A stretch of DNA of 64,000 bases from Pseudomonas versuta (GCF_001294575.1 NZ_CP012676.1:4961001-5025000), one strand, 5' to 3'. Shown: positions 39,846 through 48,959, counted from the first letter of the stretch. Notes: generated by a model from the sequence alone, not told the origin. Numbers and translations are program-made.

Positions 39846-42245
39846 ATGAGTGTTCCGATGAAGCGTTTTTGCTATCTGTTGATTATCGGCTGGTTATCGT
39901 TGCCCTTGATGCTCAATGCAGCCTCCATACCTGCCGCCCTGTTGAACCCGGACCAGCAGCAATGGCTGGCTCAGCACAAGGAGTTGCGCGTCGGACTGGT
40001 CTTGCAGGCGCCCTATGCCAAATTCGATCAGCGTTTGCAGCGACTGTCCGGGGCCAATGTCGAACTGATGAAATGGCTGGCGCAAAGCCTGAACGTTGAG
40101 TTGGTCTGGCGTAACTATGCCGATCTGGCGCAACTGGAACAGGCCGCCCGTGGGGGCGAGATCGACCTGGCGCCGGGGCTGACGCAAACCCCCGCGGGCT
40201 TGCGGCTGTGGCTTTTTTCAGACCCTTACATGCGGGTTCCGCACTTGTTGGTGGGCGAGCGCAACGCAGGCGGATCAGTCGACCTTGAACGCGTAGACAG
40301 CCAGACCCGGGTCGCGGTGCGAATGCCAAGTGCCGCTGCCGATTATCTGCGCAGCAGCTATCCCGGACTCAACCTGCAGGGCGTGCCGCTCGAGCGTCAG
40401 GCCTTGCAGTTGCTATTGAGTCAGCAAGCGACCTACGCGGTGATTGATGAGGCGCAACTCGCCCGGCTGTCGGTCGAGCCCGAGTTCGCCGGCCTGGCAG
40501 TGGTCGGTGATATCGGGTTGCCGCAGTTGTTGCGGGTGGCGACCCGGCGTGACTGGCCGATGCTGGCCGGCATCGTGGAGCGCGGGCTGCATGCCATTCC
40601 TGCGCGGGACATGGAGCAACTGCACAGCCACTGGCTGCAGCCCAAGTACCCGAAAATCGGGCCGTCCCCCGGCTTCTGGCAAAACCTGTGTTTGCTGATC
40701 GGTGTGCTATTGCTGGCCTGTATGGCAATCATGTTTTGGCAGCGTCGCCAGCAGACGGCCCTGGAGCGTTCGTTGCTGGCTGCCCGCGAAGACCTTGCCC
40801 TGCGTACCGCCAGCGCCGAAGCATTACGCTTGACCCAATTCTCAATCGATCAAAGCCCGATGGGCATTTTGTGGGTTAACTGGGACAGTCATGTGCGCTA
40901 TGCCAATCAGGCGGCCGAAGACATGCTCGGGTATCCGCCGGGGGCTGTGCTGGAGCGTCCGCTGAGAGATTTTGAACCGGGCCTGGATATGGATCGCTGG
41001 CTGACTTTATGGCGCCGCGCCCGTGCCAGCGAAGAGGCCGTGCAACGGATTGAAACCCACTGTATCCGCGCCGATGGTAGCGAGTTTCCGGCCGATGTGA
41101 CCTTGAGTTTCCTGCGCTTCAAAGATGCCGAATACCTGGTGGTCTACCTCAATGACATCACCGATCGCCGGCGGGTGCAGGCTGCCTTGCAGGAAAGCGA
41201 TGCGCGTTTGCAAGGTATTGCCGCCAACGTCCCGGGGCTGGTCTTTCGCCTGGAGCGCTCGCTGCTGACCGGCGAGCTGGACTTCCCCTACATCAGCGAA
41301 GGCAGCGAGAGTCTGGCGGGTTATTCCCCTGCCACTTTGCGTCAGCGTGAAGTGGGGTTGCGCAGCCTCGTGCATCCGGATGACAAAGCCGATTACCACC
41401 GGGTTCAGGACCTGGCGCTGGACAGCGACAGTGACTGGTCGTGGCAGGGCCGCATTCTGACCCGTCAGGGCCTGCAACGCTGGGCCGAGATCAAGGCCAT
41501 CACCCGCCGTCTTGAAGATGGCACCGTGGTTTGGGACGGCATCGTCTGGGACATTAGCGAGAGCAAGCGTATTGAACTGGAACTGGACAGCTCGCGCGGC
41601 CAGCTGCGTGAATTGTCGGTCCACCTTGAAAGTGTGCGCGAAGAGGAAAAGGCCCACATTGCCCGTGAGGTTCACGATGAATTGGGGCAGATGCTGACGG
41701 TTCTCAAGCTGGAGACTTCAATGTGCGAGCTGGCGTATGCCGAGCTTGATCCGGGGTTGCGCGAACGACTTAACAGCATGAAAAAGCTGATCGCGCAGTT
41801 GTTCCAGCTGGTACGTGATGTGGCGACGGCACTGCGCCCGCCAATTCTGGATGCCGGTATCAGTTCCGCCATCGAATGGCAGGCCCGGCGTTTTGAAGCC
41901 CGAACGCAAATCCCGTGTCTGGTGCAGGTGCCCGAATATTTACCGCCACTGAGTGCCGCCAGGGAAGTCGGGCTGTTCAGGATCATGCAGGAAGCCCTGA
42001 CCAACGTGATGCGCCATGCCAATGCCCAGACGGTTGAGTTGACCTTGAGCCTGGAGGGCAACGACTTGTGCCTGAGCATCAGCGATGATGGCCAAGGTTT
42101 TGTGCCCGATAAGGGCAGGCCGACTTCATTCGGTCTGGTCGGTATGCGCGAGCGAGTCTTGATGCTGGGCGGTACCCTGACGTTGCACAGTGTGCCGGGT
42201 GAGGGGACGATGTTGAGTGTGCGGGTGCCATTGCCCCTTGAGTGA
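39846..42245 (+). CDS. Sensor histidine kinase with periplasmic solute-binding-like domain and two PAS domains
   Basis: About 799 residues. Order: signal/anchor helix (KRFCYLLIIGWLSLPLML); a periplasmic family-3 solute-binding domain (about 40-270: LRVGLVLQAPYAKFD, GEIDLAPGLTQTPA); a membrane helix near 277-300 (LCLLIGVLLLACMAIMF); two PAS domains (about 345-450 and 460-575); a HisKA_3 segment with phospho-His610 in REVHDELGQ; and an HATPase domain (EALTNVMRHAN, DDGQGF). It should sense a small ligand directly and phosphorylate the LuxR-type regulator encoded 21 bases downstream. The ATG at 39846 is a choice: a TTG seven codons earlier and an ATG four codons later are possible. Confidence 0.88.
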   Translation: MSVPMKRFCYLLIIGWLSLPLMLNAASIPAALLNPDQQQWLAQHKELRVGLVLQAPYAKFDQRLQRLSGANVELMKWLAQSLNVELVWRNYADLAQLEQAARGGEIDLAPGLTQTPAGLRLWLFSDPYMRVPHLLVGERNAGGSVDLERVDSQTRVAVRMPSAAADYLRSSYPGLNLQGVPLERQALQLLLSQQATYAVIDEAQLARLSVEPEFAGLAVVGDIGLPQLLRVATRRDWPMLAGIVERGLHAIPARDMEQLHSHWLQPKYPKIGPSPGFWQNLCLLIGVLLLACMAIMFWQRRQQTALERSLLAAREDLALRTASAEALRLTQFSIDQSPMGILWVNWDSHVRYANQAAEDMLGYPPGAVLERPLRDFEPGLDMDRWLTLWRRARASEEAVQRIETHCIRADGSEFPADVTLSFLRFKDAEYLVVYLNDITDRRRVQAALQESDARLQGIAANVPGLVFRLERSLLTGELDFPYISEGSESLAGYSPATLRQREVGLRSLVHPDDKADYHRVQDLALDSDSDWSWQGRILTRQGLQRWAEIKAITRRLEDGTVVWDGIVWDISESKRIELELDSSRGQLRELSVHLESVREEEKAHIAREVHDELGQMLTVLKLETSMCELAYAELDPGLRERLNSMKKLIAQLFQLVRDVATALRPPILDAGISSAIEWQARRFEARTQIPCLVQVPEYLPPLSAAREVGLFRIMQEALTNVMRHANAQTVELTLSLEGNDLCLSISDDGQGFVPDKGRPTSFGLVGMRERVLMLGGTLTLHSVPGEGTMLSVRVPLPLE

Positions 42246-42266
42246 CCTTTGAATAAGGAAGTGTCC

Positions 42267-42896
42267 GTGATTCGAGTACTGGTAGCTGAAGACCACACCA
42301 TTGTGCGCGAGGGCATCAAGCAATTGATTGGCCTGGCCAAGGATCTGCTGGTGGTGGGCGAGGCAAGTAATGGCGAGCAGTTACTGGAAACCTTGCGCCA
42401 TGTGCAGTGTGAAGTGGTGCTGCTGGATATCTCCATGCCCGGGGTTAACGGTCTTGAGGCCATCCCGCGGATTCGCGCACTGAACAATCCGCCCGCCATT
42501 CTTGTGCTGTCCATGCATGACGAGGCGCAAATGGCAGCCCGCGCCTTGAAGTTTGGCGCCGCGGGCTATGCCACCAAGGACAGCGATCCGGCGTTGTTGC
42601 TGATGGCGATTCGCAAGGTCGCGGCGGGTGGGCGCTATATTGATCCGGACCTGGCCGACCGAATGGTGTTTGAGGTCGGATTGACAGATGAAAGGCCCTT
42701 GCACGCGTTGTTGTCCGAGCGTGAGTTTTCTGTTTTCGAGCGTCTGGCCCAGGGCGTGAATGTCAACGAAATTGCCCAGCAACTGGCCCTGAGCAGCAAA
42801 ACCATCAGCACTCACAAAGCGCGCCTGATGCAAAAGCTTCATATCACTTCATTGGCGGAGCTGGTGAAATACGCCATGGAGCACAAGTTGCTCTAA
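42267..42896 (+). CDS. NarL/FixJ-type (LuxR-family) response regulator
   Basis: A 209-residue regulator: receiver domain with acidic pocket (VAEDH), phospho-acceptor Asp54 (VVLLDISMPG) and the conserved Lys (YATKDS); C-terminal LuxR helix-turn-helix (LSEREFSVFERLAQG, NEIAQQLALSSKTISTHKARLMQKL). GTG 42267 is chosen since AAGGA lies seven bases upstream and the receiver fold begins there. It is the cognate partner of the kinase just upstream. The polyamine-type ABC operon follows, preceded by the dyad at 43044-43061, a candidate binding site; this regulatory link is inference. Confidence 0.92.
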   Translation: MIRVLVAEDHTIVREGIKQLIGLAKDLLVVGEASNGEQLLETLRHVQCEVVLLDISMPGVNGLEAIPRIRALNNPPAILVLSMHDEAQMAARALKFGAAGYATKDSDPALLLMAIRKVAAGGRYIDPDLADRMVFEVGLTDERPLHALLSEREFSVFERLAQGVNVNEIAQQLALSSKTISTHKARLMQKLHITSLAELVKYAMEHKLL

Positions 42897-42925
42897 ATGT
42901 AACTTGACGGGTCGCGGTACTGCCG

Positions 42926-42950
42926 ATCGCAGCCTGCGGCAGCGACTACA
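42926..42950. repeat. Single REP, GTAGTCGCTGCCG class
   Basis: ATCGCAGCCTGCGGCAGC followed by GACTACA is one reverse-oriented copy of the REP at 22058-22080 and 48093-48115. It lies 30 bases past the response regulator stop. Confidence 0.75.
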
Positions 42951-43043
42951 TATTTAGCGCATGCCTGATTACGACACTTTCATGACGTGTCTTTGCCCGG
43001 TTACTGGGCCCGCCCCAATCAACCATCCAAATCGCGACAACGC

Positions 43044-43061
43044 TGTAGGGCTTTCCCTACA
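43044..43061. promoter_or_regulatory. Perfect dyad TGTAGGG-N4-CCCTACA upstream of the ABC operon
   Basis: Two perfect 7-bp arms separated by CTTT, 108 bases before the ATP-binding protein gene. The short-spaced dyad form is typical of sites for dimeric NarL/FixJ regulators, one of which is encoded immediately upstream. No T-tract follows on the plus strand, so a terminator is unlikely. Confidence 0.45.
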
Positions 43062-43168
43062 AAAAGCCTTCCAGCCTCCTGATGTGAATCTCTCCTGCGC
43101 CCCGATTTCTGTGGTCTGGCGGCTTGTTTAGTCTTGGGCTACGGCAGTCCAAAACAAAAGGTGTGGCT

Positions 43169-44293
43169 ATGAGTCAGGTCGGTGCAAGCGCTGGGGCGAG
43201 TGAGATATTGGTCAGCTTCCGTGGTGTGCAAAAGAGCTACGACGGCGAGAACCTGATCGTCAAAGATCTCAATCTGGACATTCGCAAAGGCGAATTCCTG
43301 ACCTTGCTCGGGCCGTCCGGTTCGGGCAAAACCACCAGCCTGATGATGCTGGCCGGTTTCGAAACACCTACCGCCGGTGAGATTCTCCTGGCCGGGCGCG
43401 CGATCAATAACGTGCCACCGCACAAACGCGACATCGGCATGGTGTTCCAGAACTACGCCCTGTTCCCGCACATGACCGTGGCGGAAAACCTGGGTTTTCC
43501 GTTGTCGGTGCGTGGCCTTAACCGCACTGACATCAGCGAGCGGGTCAAGCGGGTGCTGAGCATGGTGCAGCTGGAGGCCTTCGCCCAGCGCTATCCGGCC
43601 CAGCTGTCCGGTGGCCAGCAACAGCGGGTCGCGCTGGCGCGGGCGCTGGTGTTCGAACCGCAGTTGGTGCTGATGGACGAGCCGCTGGGGGCTCTGGACA
43701 AGCAACTGCGCGAGCACATGCAGATGGAGATCAAGCATCTGCACCAGCGCTTGGGCGTAACAGTGGTGTATGTCACCCACGACCAGGGCGAAGCCTTGAC
43801 CATGTCTGATCGGGTCGCGGTATTTCATCAAGGTGAAATCCAGCAAATTGCGCCACCGCGTACGCTCTACGAAGAGCCGAAAAACACCTTCGTCGCCAAC
43901 TTCATCGGTGAAAACAACCGCCTTAACGGCCGCTTGCACAGTCAGGACGGCGAGCACTGCGTGGTCGAGTTGAGCCGGGGTGAGAAAGTCCGGGCATTGG
44001 CGGTGAATGTGGGACGAACCGGTGATCCGGTGACCCTGTCGATACGACCTGAGCGTATCTGCCTCAATGGTTCCAGCGAGGCATGCGCGAACCGTTTCTC
44101 GGGGCGGGTCGAAGAGTTTATCTACCTGGGCGACCACGTCCGGGTGCGTCTGGAAGTGTGCGGCAAGAACGATTTCTTTGTGAAACAGCCGATTGCCGAG
44201 CTGGACCCCTCCCTGGCCGTCGGTGACGTCGTGCCGCTGGGTTGGCAGGTCGAACATGTACGTGCGCTGGACCCTCTCTTAGAGGCGAATTAA
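43169..44293 (+). CDS. Polyamine-type ABC transporter, ATP-binding protein
   Basis: A 374-residue ABC ATPase of the PotA type: Walker A GPSGSGKT (residues 48-55), Q-loop [10 protein letters not shown], signature [15 protein letters not shown], Walker B LVLMDEP, and a C-terminal TOBE/OB domain. ATG 43169 is preferred to an earlier in-frame start since AGGTG stands upstream and the family begins there. First of four transporter genes (ATPase, binding protein, two permeases). Substrate is inferred as spermidine/putrescine or a related amine from the family, not shown. Confidence 0.92.
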   Translation: MSQVGASAGASEILVSFRGVQKSYDGENLIVKDLNLDIRKGEFLTLLGPSGSGKTTSLMMLAGFETPTAGEILLAGRAINNVPPHKRDIGMVFQNYALFPHMTVAENLGFPLSVRGLNRTDISERVKRVLSMVQLEAFAQRYPAQLSGGQQQRVALARALVFEPQLVLMDEPLGALDKQLREHMQMEIKHLHQRLGVTVVYVTHDQGEALTMSDRVAVFHQGEIQQIAPPRTLYEEPKNTFVANFIGENNRLNGRLHSQDGEHCVVELSRGEKVRALAVNVGRTGDPVTLSIRPERICLNGSSEACANRFSGRVEEFIYLGDHVRVRLEVCGKNDFFVKQPIAELDPSLAVGDVVPLGWQVEHVRALDPLLEAN

Positions 44294-44333
44294 TCGCCCC
44301 GGCTTCACCAACCCTGCACTGTGGAGAATAAAA

Positions 44334-45374
44334 ATGCATACATCCCTTAAGTTCACGGCCTTGAGTCTGGGCCTGATGTTCGCGGCCAATGCTCTGGCCG
44401 CGACCGATCTGACCGTGGTGTCGTTTGGCGGCGCGAACAAGGCGGCTCAGGTCAAAGCTTTTTACGGCCCCTGGGAAGCCAAAGGCGACGGCAAAATCAT
44501 CGCCGGTGAATACAACGGTGAAATGGCCAAGATCAAGGCCATGGTCGATACCAAAAGCATTTCCTGGGATCTGGTAGAGGTCGAATCGCCGGAGCTGTCC
44601 CGCGGTTGTGATGAAGACATGTTTGAACCGCTGGACCCGGCTCTGTTCGGTAATCCTGAGCAGTACGTCAAAGGGGCCATTCAGACCTGCGGTGCCGGCT
44701 TCTTTGTGTGGTCGACCGTGCTGGCGTACAACGCCGACAAATTGAAAACTGCGCCCACCAGCTGGGCAGACTTCTGGGACACCAAGACCTTCCCCGGCAA
44801 GCGCGGCCTGCGCAAGGGCGCAAAATACACCCTGGAATTTGCCTTGATGGCCGATGGTGTGGCACCCAAGGATGTGTACAAGGTGCTGGCGAGCAAGGAC
44901 GGTCAGAACCGTGCCTTCAAAAAGCTTGATGAACTCAAGCCGAGCATCCAGTGGTGGGAAGCGGGCGCACAGCCGCCCCAGTACCTGGCTTCTGGCGATG
45001 TAGTCATGAGCTCGGCTTACAACGGCCGGATCGCAGCCGTGCAGAAAGAAAGCAATCTGAAGATTGTGTGGAACGGCGGGATTTACGACTTTGACGCGTG
45101 GGCCATTCCCAAAGGCTTGAGCAAGGACAAGGCAGAAGTGGCGAAGAAATTCATCGCCTTCACCCTGCAGCCGCAACAGCAAAGCCTGTATTCGCAGAAT
45201 ATCGCTTACGGTCCTGCCAACAAGGAGGCCATGCCACTGTTGCCTGCAGCCGTGCAGGCAGACATGCCGACCGCTCCGCAAAACATCGCCAACCAGGTGC
45301 AGATCGACGTCAGCTTCTGGGCTGACAACGGCGAGCAGCTGGAGCAGCGCTTCAACGCTTGGGCTGCCAAGTAA
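44334..45374 (+). CDS. Polyamine-type ABC transporter, periplasmic binding protein
   Basis: A 346-residue precursor with a signal peptide (LKFTALSLGLMFAANALA, cleavage after ALA about residue 22) and a PotD/PotF-like family-1 extracellular solute-binding fold (DLTVVSFGGANKAAQVKAF; FVWSTVLAYNADKL; PTSWADFWD). It should deliver a small amine to the two permeases. A strong intercistronic hairpin directly after the stop (45388-45413) would favour accumulation of this message over the permease genes, as in many ABC operons. Confidence 0.92.
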   Translation: MHTSLKFTALSLGLMFAANALAATDLTVVSFGGANKAAQVKAFYGPWEAKGDGKIIAGEYNGEMAKIKAMVDTKSISWDLVEVESPELSRGCDEDMFEPLDPALFGNPEQYVKGAIQTCGAGFFVWSTVLAYNADKLKTAPTSWADFWDTKTFPGKRGLRKGAKYTLEFALMADGVAPKDVYKVLASKDGQNRAFKKLDELKPSIQWWEAGAQPPQYLASGDVVMSSAYNGRIAAVQKESNLKIVWNGGIYDFDAWAIPKGLSKDKAEVAKKFIAFTLQPQQQSLYSQNIAYGPANKEAMPLLPAAVQADMPTAPQNIANQVQIDVSFWADNGEQLEQRFNAWAAK

Positions 45375-45387
45375 GCAGCGCTGATAT

Positions 45388-45413
45388 GCGGCGCACCTGT
45401 TCAGGTGCGCCGC
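45388..45413 (+). promoter_or_regulatory. Intercistronic hairpin after the binding-protein gene
   Basis: GCGGCGCACCTG and CAGGTGCGCCGC are perfect inverse repeats around TT. No T-run follows, so it is more likely an mRNA-stabilising or processing structure than a terminator. Confidence 0.7.
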
Positions 45414-45441
45414 CATCGTTTAAAGATTTTCGGAGTTCGCC

Positions 45442-46689
45442 ATGGCCATCGCCGTTCCCCTGAACGAGGTCTCCAGCCCCACGTTGAAGAAGCGCCTGGC
45501 GCATGCCGAGCGGATTAACCGCTGGAAGGCGCAGGCGCTGATTGCACCGTTGGTTATTTTCTTGCTGCTGGTGTTCCTGGTGCCGATCGCGGCCCTGCTC
45601 TACAAAAGTGTCGGCAACCCTGAGGTGGTTGGTGGCTTGCCGCGCACGGTCGTTGCCGTGGCCGGCTGGGATGGCAAGGGTTTGCCCGCAGAGCCGGTAT
45701 ACAAGTCTCTTAGCGAAGACCTGGCCGAGGCCCGCAAGAATCAGGTACTGGGTGATTTGTCCAAACGCCTGAACATGGAGTTGGCCGGTTACCGCAGTTT
45801 GCTGATGAAAACGGCCAAGGGGCTGCCGTTCAAGGCGGTGCCCGAGTCGTATAAGGATGCGATGGAAGCCCTGGACGAACGTTGGGGCGACCCTGCGTAC
45901 TGGCAGGCAATCAAGCGCAACACGTCCAGCGTAACCCCGTTTTATCTGCTGGCGGCGGTGGATCACCGGATTGATGATCTGGGCGAAATCGCCCCCGCCA
46001 CCCCTGATCAATCGATCTATCTGGATATTTTCGCCCGTACGTTCTGGATGGGGCTGGTGATTACCTGCATCTGTCTGGTGCTGGCCTATCCACTGGCGTA
46101 CTTGCTGGCCAACCTGCCCGCTCGTCAAAGTAACTTGCTGATGATTCTGGTGCTGCTGCCGTTCTGGACCTCGGTGCTGGTGCGGGTAGCAGCCTGGATT
46201 GTGCTGCTGCAGTCGGGCGGGCTGATCAATAGCGCGCTGATCAGCATGGGGTTGATCGACAAGCCGCTGGAGTTGGTGTTCAACCGCACCGGTGTGTACA
46301 TCTCGATGGTGCACATTCTGTTGCCGTTCATGATCTTGCCGATCTACAGCGTGATGAAAGGTATTTCACCGACCTATATGCGTGCGGCGATCTCACTGGG
46401 CTGTCATCCATTTGCGAGCTTCTGGCGGGTGTATTTCCCGCAAACCTATGCCGGAGTGGGCGCGGGCTGCTTGCTGGTCTTCATCATTGCCATTGGTTAC
46501 TACATCACCCCGGCGTTGCTCGGCAGCCCGAATGATCAAATGGTCAGCTACTTTGTGGCGTTCTACACCAACACCAGTATCAACTGGGGCATGGCGACGG
46601 CTCTGGGCGGTTTGTTGTTGCTGGCGACCGTGGTGCTTTATCTGATTTACAACTGGCTGGTGGGCGCTAGTCGCCTGCGTTTGAGTTAA
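45442..46689 (+). CDS. Polyamine-type ABC transporter, permease (PotB-like)
   Basis: A 415-residue inner-membrane permease. After the first helix (ALIAPLVIFLLLVFLVPIAAL) comes an extended hydrophilic region of about 120 residues (about 55-190), longer than in E. coli PotB, and then the five other helices with the EAA-type loop facing the ATPase (RAAISLGCHPFASFWRVYFP). The ribosome binding site GGAG is close to ATG 45442. It ends ten bases before the second permease. Confidence 0.92.
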   Translation: MAIAVPLNEVSSPTLKKRLAHAERINRWKAQALIAPLVIFLLLVFLVPIAALLYKSVGNPEVVGGLPRTVVAVAGWDGKGLPAEPVYKSLSEDLAEARKNQVLGDLSKRLNMELAGYRSLLMKTAKGLPFKAVPESYKDAMEALDERWGDPAYWQAIKRNTSSVTPFYLLAAVDHRIDDLGEIAPATPDQSIYLDIFARTFWMGLVITCICLVLAYPLAYLLANLPARQSNLLMILVLLPFWTSVLVRVAAWIVLLQSGGLINSALISMGLIDKPLELVFNRTGVYISMVHILLPFMILPIYSVMKGISPTYMRAAISLGCHPFASFWRVYFPQTYAGVGAGCLLVFIIAIGYYITPALLGSPNDQMVSYFVAFYTNTSINWGMATALGGLLLLATVVLYLIYNWLVGASRLRLS

Positions 46690-46699
46690 GGAGACCGCC

Positions 46700-47524
46700 A
46701 TGCTTAGCCCTTATATGTCACCTGTTGAGCGGGTCTGGTATTACAGTTTGCGCATTCTCTGCGGGCTGATCCTGTTGTTTCTGATTTTGCCGGTGCTGGT
46801 GATCATTCCATTGTCGTTCAACTCGGGCAGCTTTCTGGTGTATCCATTGCAGGGCTTTTCGCTGCACTGGTATCAGGACTTTTTTGCTTCGGCGGAATGG
46901 ATGCGTGCCTTGCGCAACAGCGTAATCGTGGCGCCGGCGGCCACCGTGCTGGCAATGGTCTTTGGCACGCTGGCGGCCATTGGCCTGACCCGCAGCGACT
47001 TTCCCGGCAAGGCTTTGGTCATGGCGCTGGTGATATCACCGATGGTGGTACCGGTGGTGATTGTCGGTGTTGCCAGCTACCTGTTCTTTGCCCCGCTGGG
47101 GTTCGGCAACAGCTTCCTGTCCCTGATCGTGGTGCATGCCGTGCTGGGTGTGCCCTTCGTGATCATCACGGTGTCGGCCACCTTGCAGGGGTTCAACCAG
47201 AACCTGGTGCGTGCGGCGGCCAGCCTGGGTGCTTCGCCTCTGACGGCCTTTCGTCGTGTGACCTTGCCGCTGATTGCGCCGGGAGTCATTTCGGGTGCGC
47301 TGTTCGCCTTTGCAACCTCGTTCGATGAGGTCGTGGTCACCCTGTTCCTGGCGGGCCCGGAGCAGGCAACGTTGCCGCGGCAGATGTTCAGCGGTATTCG
47401 CGAGAATCTCAGCCCCACCATTGCGGCGGCGGCCACCTTGTTGATTGCGTTCTCGGTGGTATTGCTGCTGACGCTCGAGTGGTTGCGCGGGCGCAGCGAG
47501 AAACTGCGCACGGCCCAGGCCTAG
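46700..47524 (+). CDS. Polyamine-type ABC transporter, permease (PotC-like)
   Basis: A 274-residue permease with six membrane helices and the EAA-type motif VRAAASLGASPLTAFRRVTLP. GGAG lies just before the ATG. It is the last gene of the ABC operon. The convergent RAYT gene ends only three bases away, so the two transcripts share a terminal region with no obvious terminator for this operon. Confidence 0.93.
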   Translation: MLSPYMSPVERVWYYSLRILCGLILLFLILPVLVIIPLSFNSGSFLVYPLQGFSLHWYQDFFASAEWMRALRNSVIVAPAATVLAMVFGTLAAIGLTRSDFPGKALVMALVISPMVVPVVIVGVASYLFFAPLGFGNSFLSLIVVHAVLGVPFVIITVSATLQGFNQNLVRAAASLGASPLTAFRRVTLPLIAPGVISGALFAFATSFDEVVVTLFLAGPEQATLPRQMFSGIRENLSPTIAAAATLLIAFSVVLLLTLEWLRGRSEKLRTAQA

Positions 47525-47527
47525 CGC

Positions 47528-47986
47528 CTAGATCCAGCAGGCATCCCATAGGGGGTAGTCTCCGATTCGCGTGGCAAGCCCTGCGCGGATCGGGTTTTTG
47601 ACGATATAACGGGCAATATCTTTTACGACTTCTTCCTGTCGAACAGCACGATCGTGGTAGCCCTTTTGCCATATACGACCGCTGGATTGAGCTGCCTGAT
47701 TTATAGCCACGCAACTGCGTGACTTGATCCGGCACATCAGCTCGCCCAGTGTTTTGCTGCGTAATTCGATTAGCCAATGACAATGATCTGGCATAACCAC
47801 CCAGGCAATAGAGTGGACGATGCCTTCGTCGTGGGCGTCTTTGAGTTGGTTGACCAGCAGGCGCCCTAACTGAAAGTTTTCGAATACTGGGCGCCGATTG
47901 TCGGTGACTGTTGTGAGCAAGTAGATCCGGCCATGTTCTGAATAGCGACCTTTCAATAGTTGATTACTACTAAATGAGTGTGGCAT
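47528..47986 (-). CDS. RAYT: REP-associated tyrosine transposase (IS200/IS605-like Y1 HUH)
   Basis: A 152-residue single-copy transposase-like protein. The HUH metal motif is His68-Cys-His70 (MPDHCHWLIEL) and the catalytic tyrosine is Tyr127 (IARYIVKNPIRAGL), both intact. RAYTs process and are thought to spread REP sequences; they are vertically inherited in bacteria and are not true mobile elements. The start at ATG 47986 is preferred as GAGGG lies upstream; an in-frame ATG 23 codons earlier would extend it. It is flanked on its 5' side by an inverted pair of the GTAGTCGCTGCCG REP class (48072-48166), other copies of which lie at 21996-22080 and 42926-42950. Confidence 0.9.
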   Translation of the reverse strand: MPHSFSSNQLLKGRYSEHGRIYLLTTVTDNRRPVFENFQLGRLLVNQLKDAHDEGIVHSIAWVVMPDHCHWLIELRSKTLGELMCRIKSRSCVAINQAAQSSGRIWQKGYHDRAVRQEEVVKDIARYIVKNPIRAGLATRIGDYPLWDACWI

Positions 47987-48071
47987 TCCTTTGCCCTCAT
48001 GATGGTGGGTGTTCTTTAACTTAGGCGGCAACTCAACAGGCAGTTGCTTGTTCATTCTCAAGATGTTTCTG

Positions 48072-48166
48072 GAAGGTCCTTCGGCCCTTTTTCGCAGCCT
48101 CCGGCAGCGACTACAGATCCACGATCGCGTGTGGCCCTGTAGTCGCTGCCGAAGGCTGCGATCGGG
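48072..48166. repeat. Inverted REP pair (BIME) beside the RAYT gene
   Basis: Reverse copy at 48093-48115 (CGCAGCCTCCGGCAGCGACTAC) with the lead-in GAAGGTCCTTCGGCCC, and forward copy at 48138-48166 (GTAGTCGCTGCC, GAAGGCTGCGATCG), 22 bases apart in inverted orientation. Same class as 21996-22080 and 42926-42950. Confidence 0.85.
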
Positions 48167-48284
48167 CGCGAAGCGGCCGTATGAGATGCGCCGTCACGCA
48201 GTCAATCATCGCCGCCCGGTGTGCGGGGCTCGGGTCGGCGGTATACAATGCGCGCCACCGTGTTTTGCTCACTAAAGGTGCGTT

Positions 48285-48959
48285 ATGCAGCCCTTCGCTA
48301 TTGCCCCATCGATTCTTTCCGCCGATTTCGCCCGTCTTGGCGAAGAAGTCGACAATGTGCTCGCCGCTGGCGCTGATATCGTGCACTTCGATGTCATGGA
48401 CAATCATTACGTGCCCAACCTGACCATCGGCCCGATGGTTTGTGCAGCCTTGCGCAAGTACGGCATCACCGCTCCCATCGATGCTCATCTGATGGTCAGC
48501 CCGGTAGACCGGATCATTGGCGACTTTATCGAAGCCGGCGCGACCTACATCACCTTCCACCCCGAAGCCACCCAGCACGTTGATCGTTCCCTGCAACTGA
48601 TCCGTGAAGGCGGCTGCAAGGCGGGCCTGGTGTTCAACCCGGCAACTCCGCTGGACGTGCTCAAGTACGTGATGGACAAGGTCGACATGGTCTTGCTGAT
48701 GAGCGTCAACCCGGGCTTCGGCGGGCAGAAATTCATCCCCGGCACCCTCAATAAATTGCGCGAAGCCCGTGCCCTGATTGATGCCAGCGGGCGCGATATT
48801 CGCCTCGAAATCGACGGCGGCGTGAACGTAGGCAACATTCGTGAGATCGCTGAGGCAGGAGCCGACACGTTCGTCGCCGGTTCGGCGATTTTCAATACGC
48901 CTGACTACAAGGAAGTCATTCAGAAAATGCGCGCCGAGCTTGCGTTGGCGCGTCCATGA
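48285..48959 (+). CDS. rpe: Ribulose-phosphate 3-epimerase
   Basis: A 224-residue TIM-barrel enzyme of the pentose phosphate pathway that interconverts ribulose-5-phosphate and xylulose-5-phosphate. It begins [21 protein letters not shown] and has metal-binding motifs [12 protein letters not shown] and HLMVSP, with EIDGGVN for phosphate binding. A TACAAT at 48244-48249 may be its -10. It overlaps gph by four bases and may be cotranscribed with the trp genes beyond. Confidence 0.97.
   Translation: MQPFAIAPSILSADFARLGEEVDNVLAAGADIVHFDVMDNHYVPNLTIGPMVCAALRKYGITAPIDAHLMVSPVDRIIGDFIEAGATYITFHPEATQHVDRSLQLIREGGCKAGLVFNPATPLDVLKYVMDKVDMVLLMSVNPGFGGQKFIPGTLNKLREARALIDASGRDIRLEIDGGVNVGNIREIAEAGADTFVAGSAIFNTPDYKEVIQKMRAELALARP

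Noticed and set aside
42997..43030. Sigma-54 (-24/-12) promoter for the ABC operon
   Set aside because: Searched the region 42900-43168 for TGGCAC-N5-TTGC; the best (TGGCGGCTTG near 43118) lacks the GC at -12.
47987..48055. Longer RAYT start
   Set aside because: Adds residues without family similarity; GAGGG favours 47986. Not excluded.
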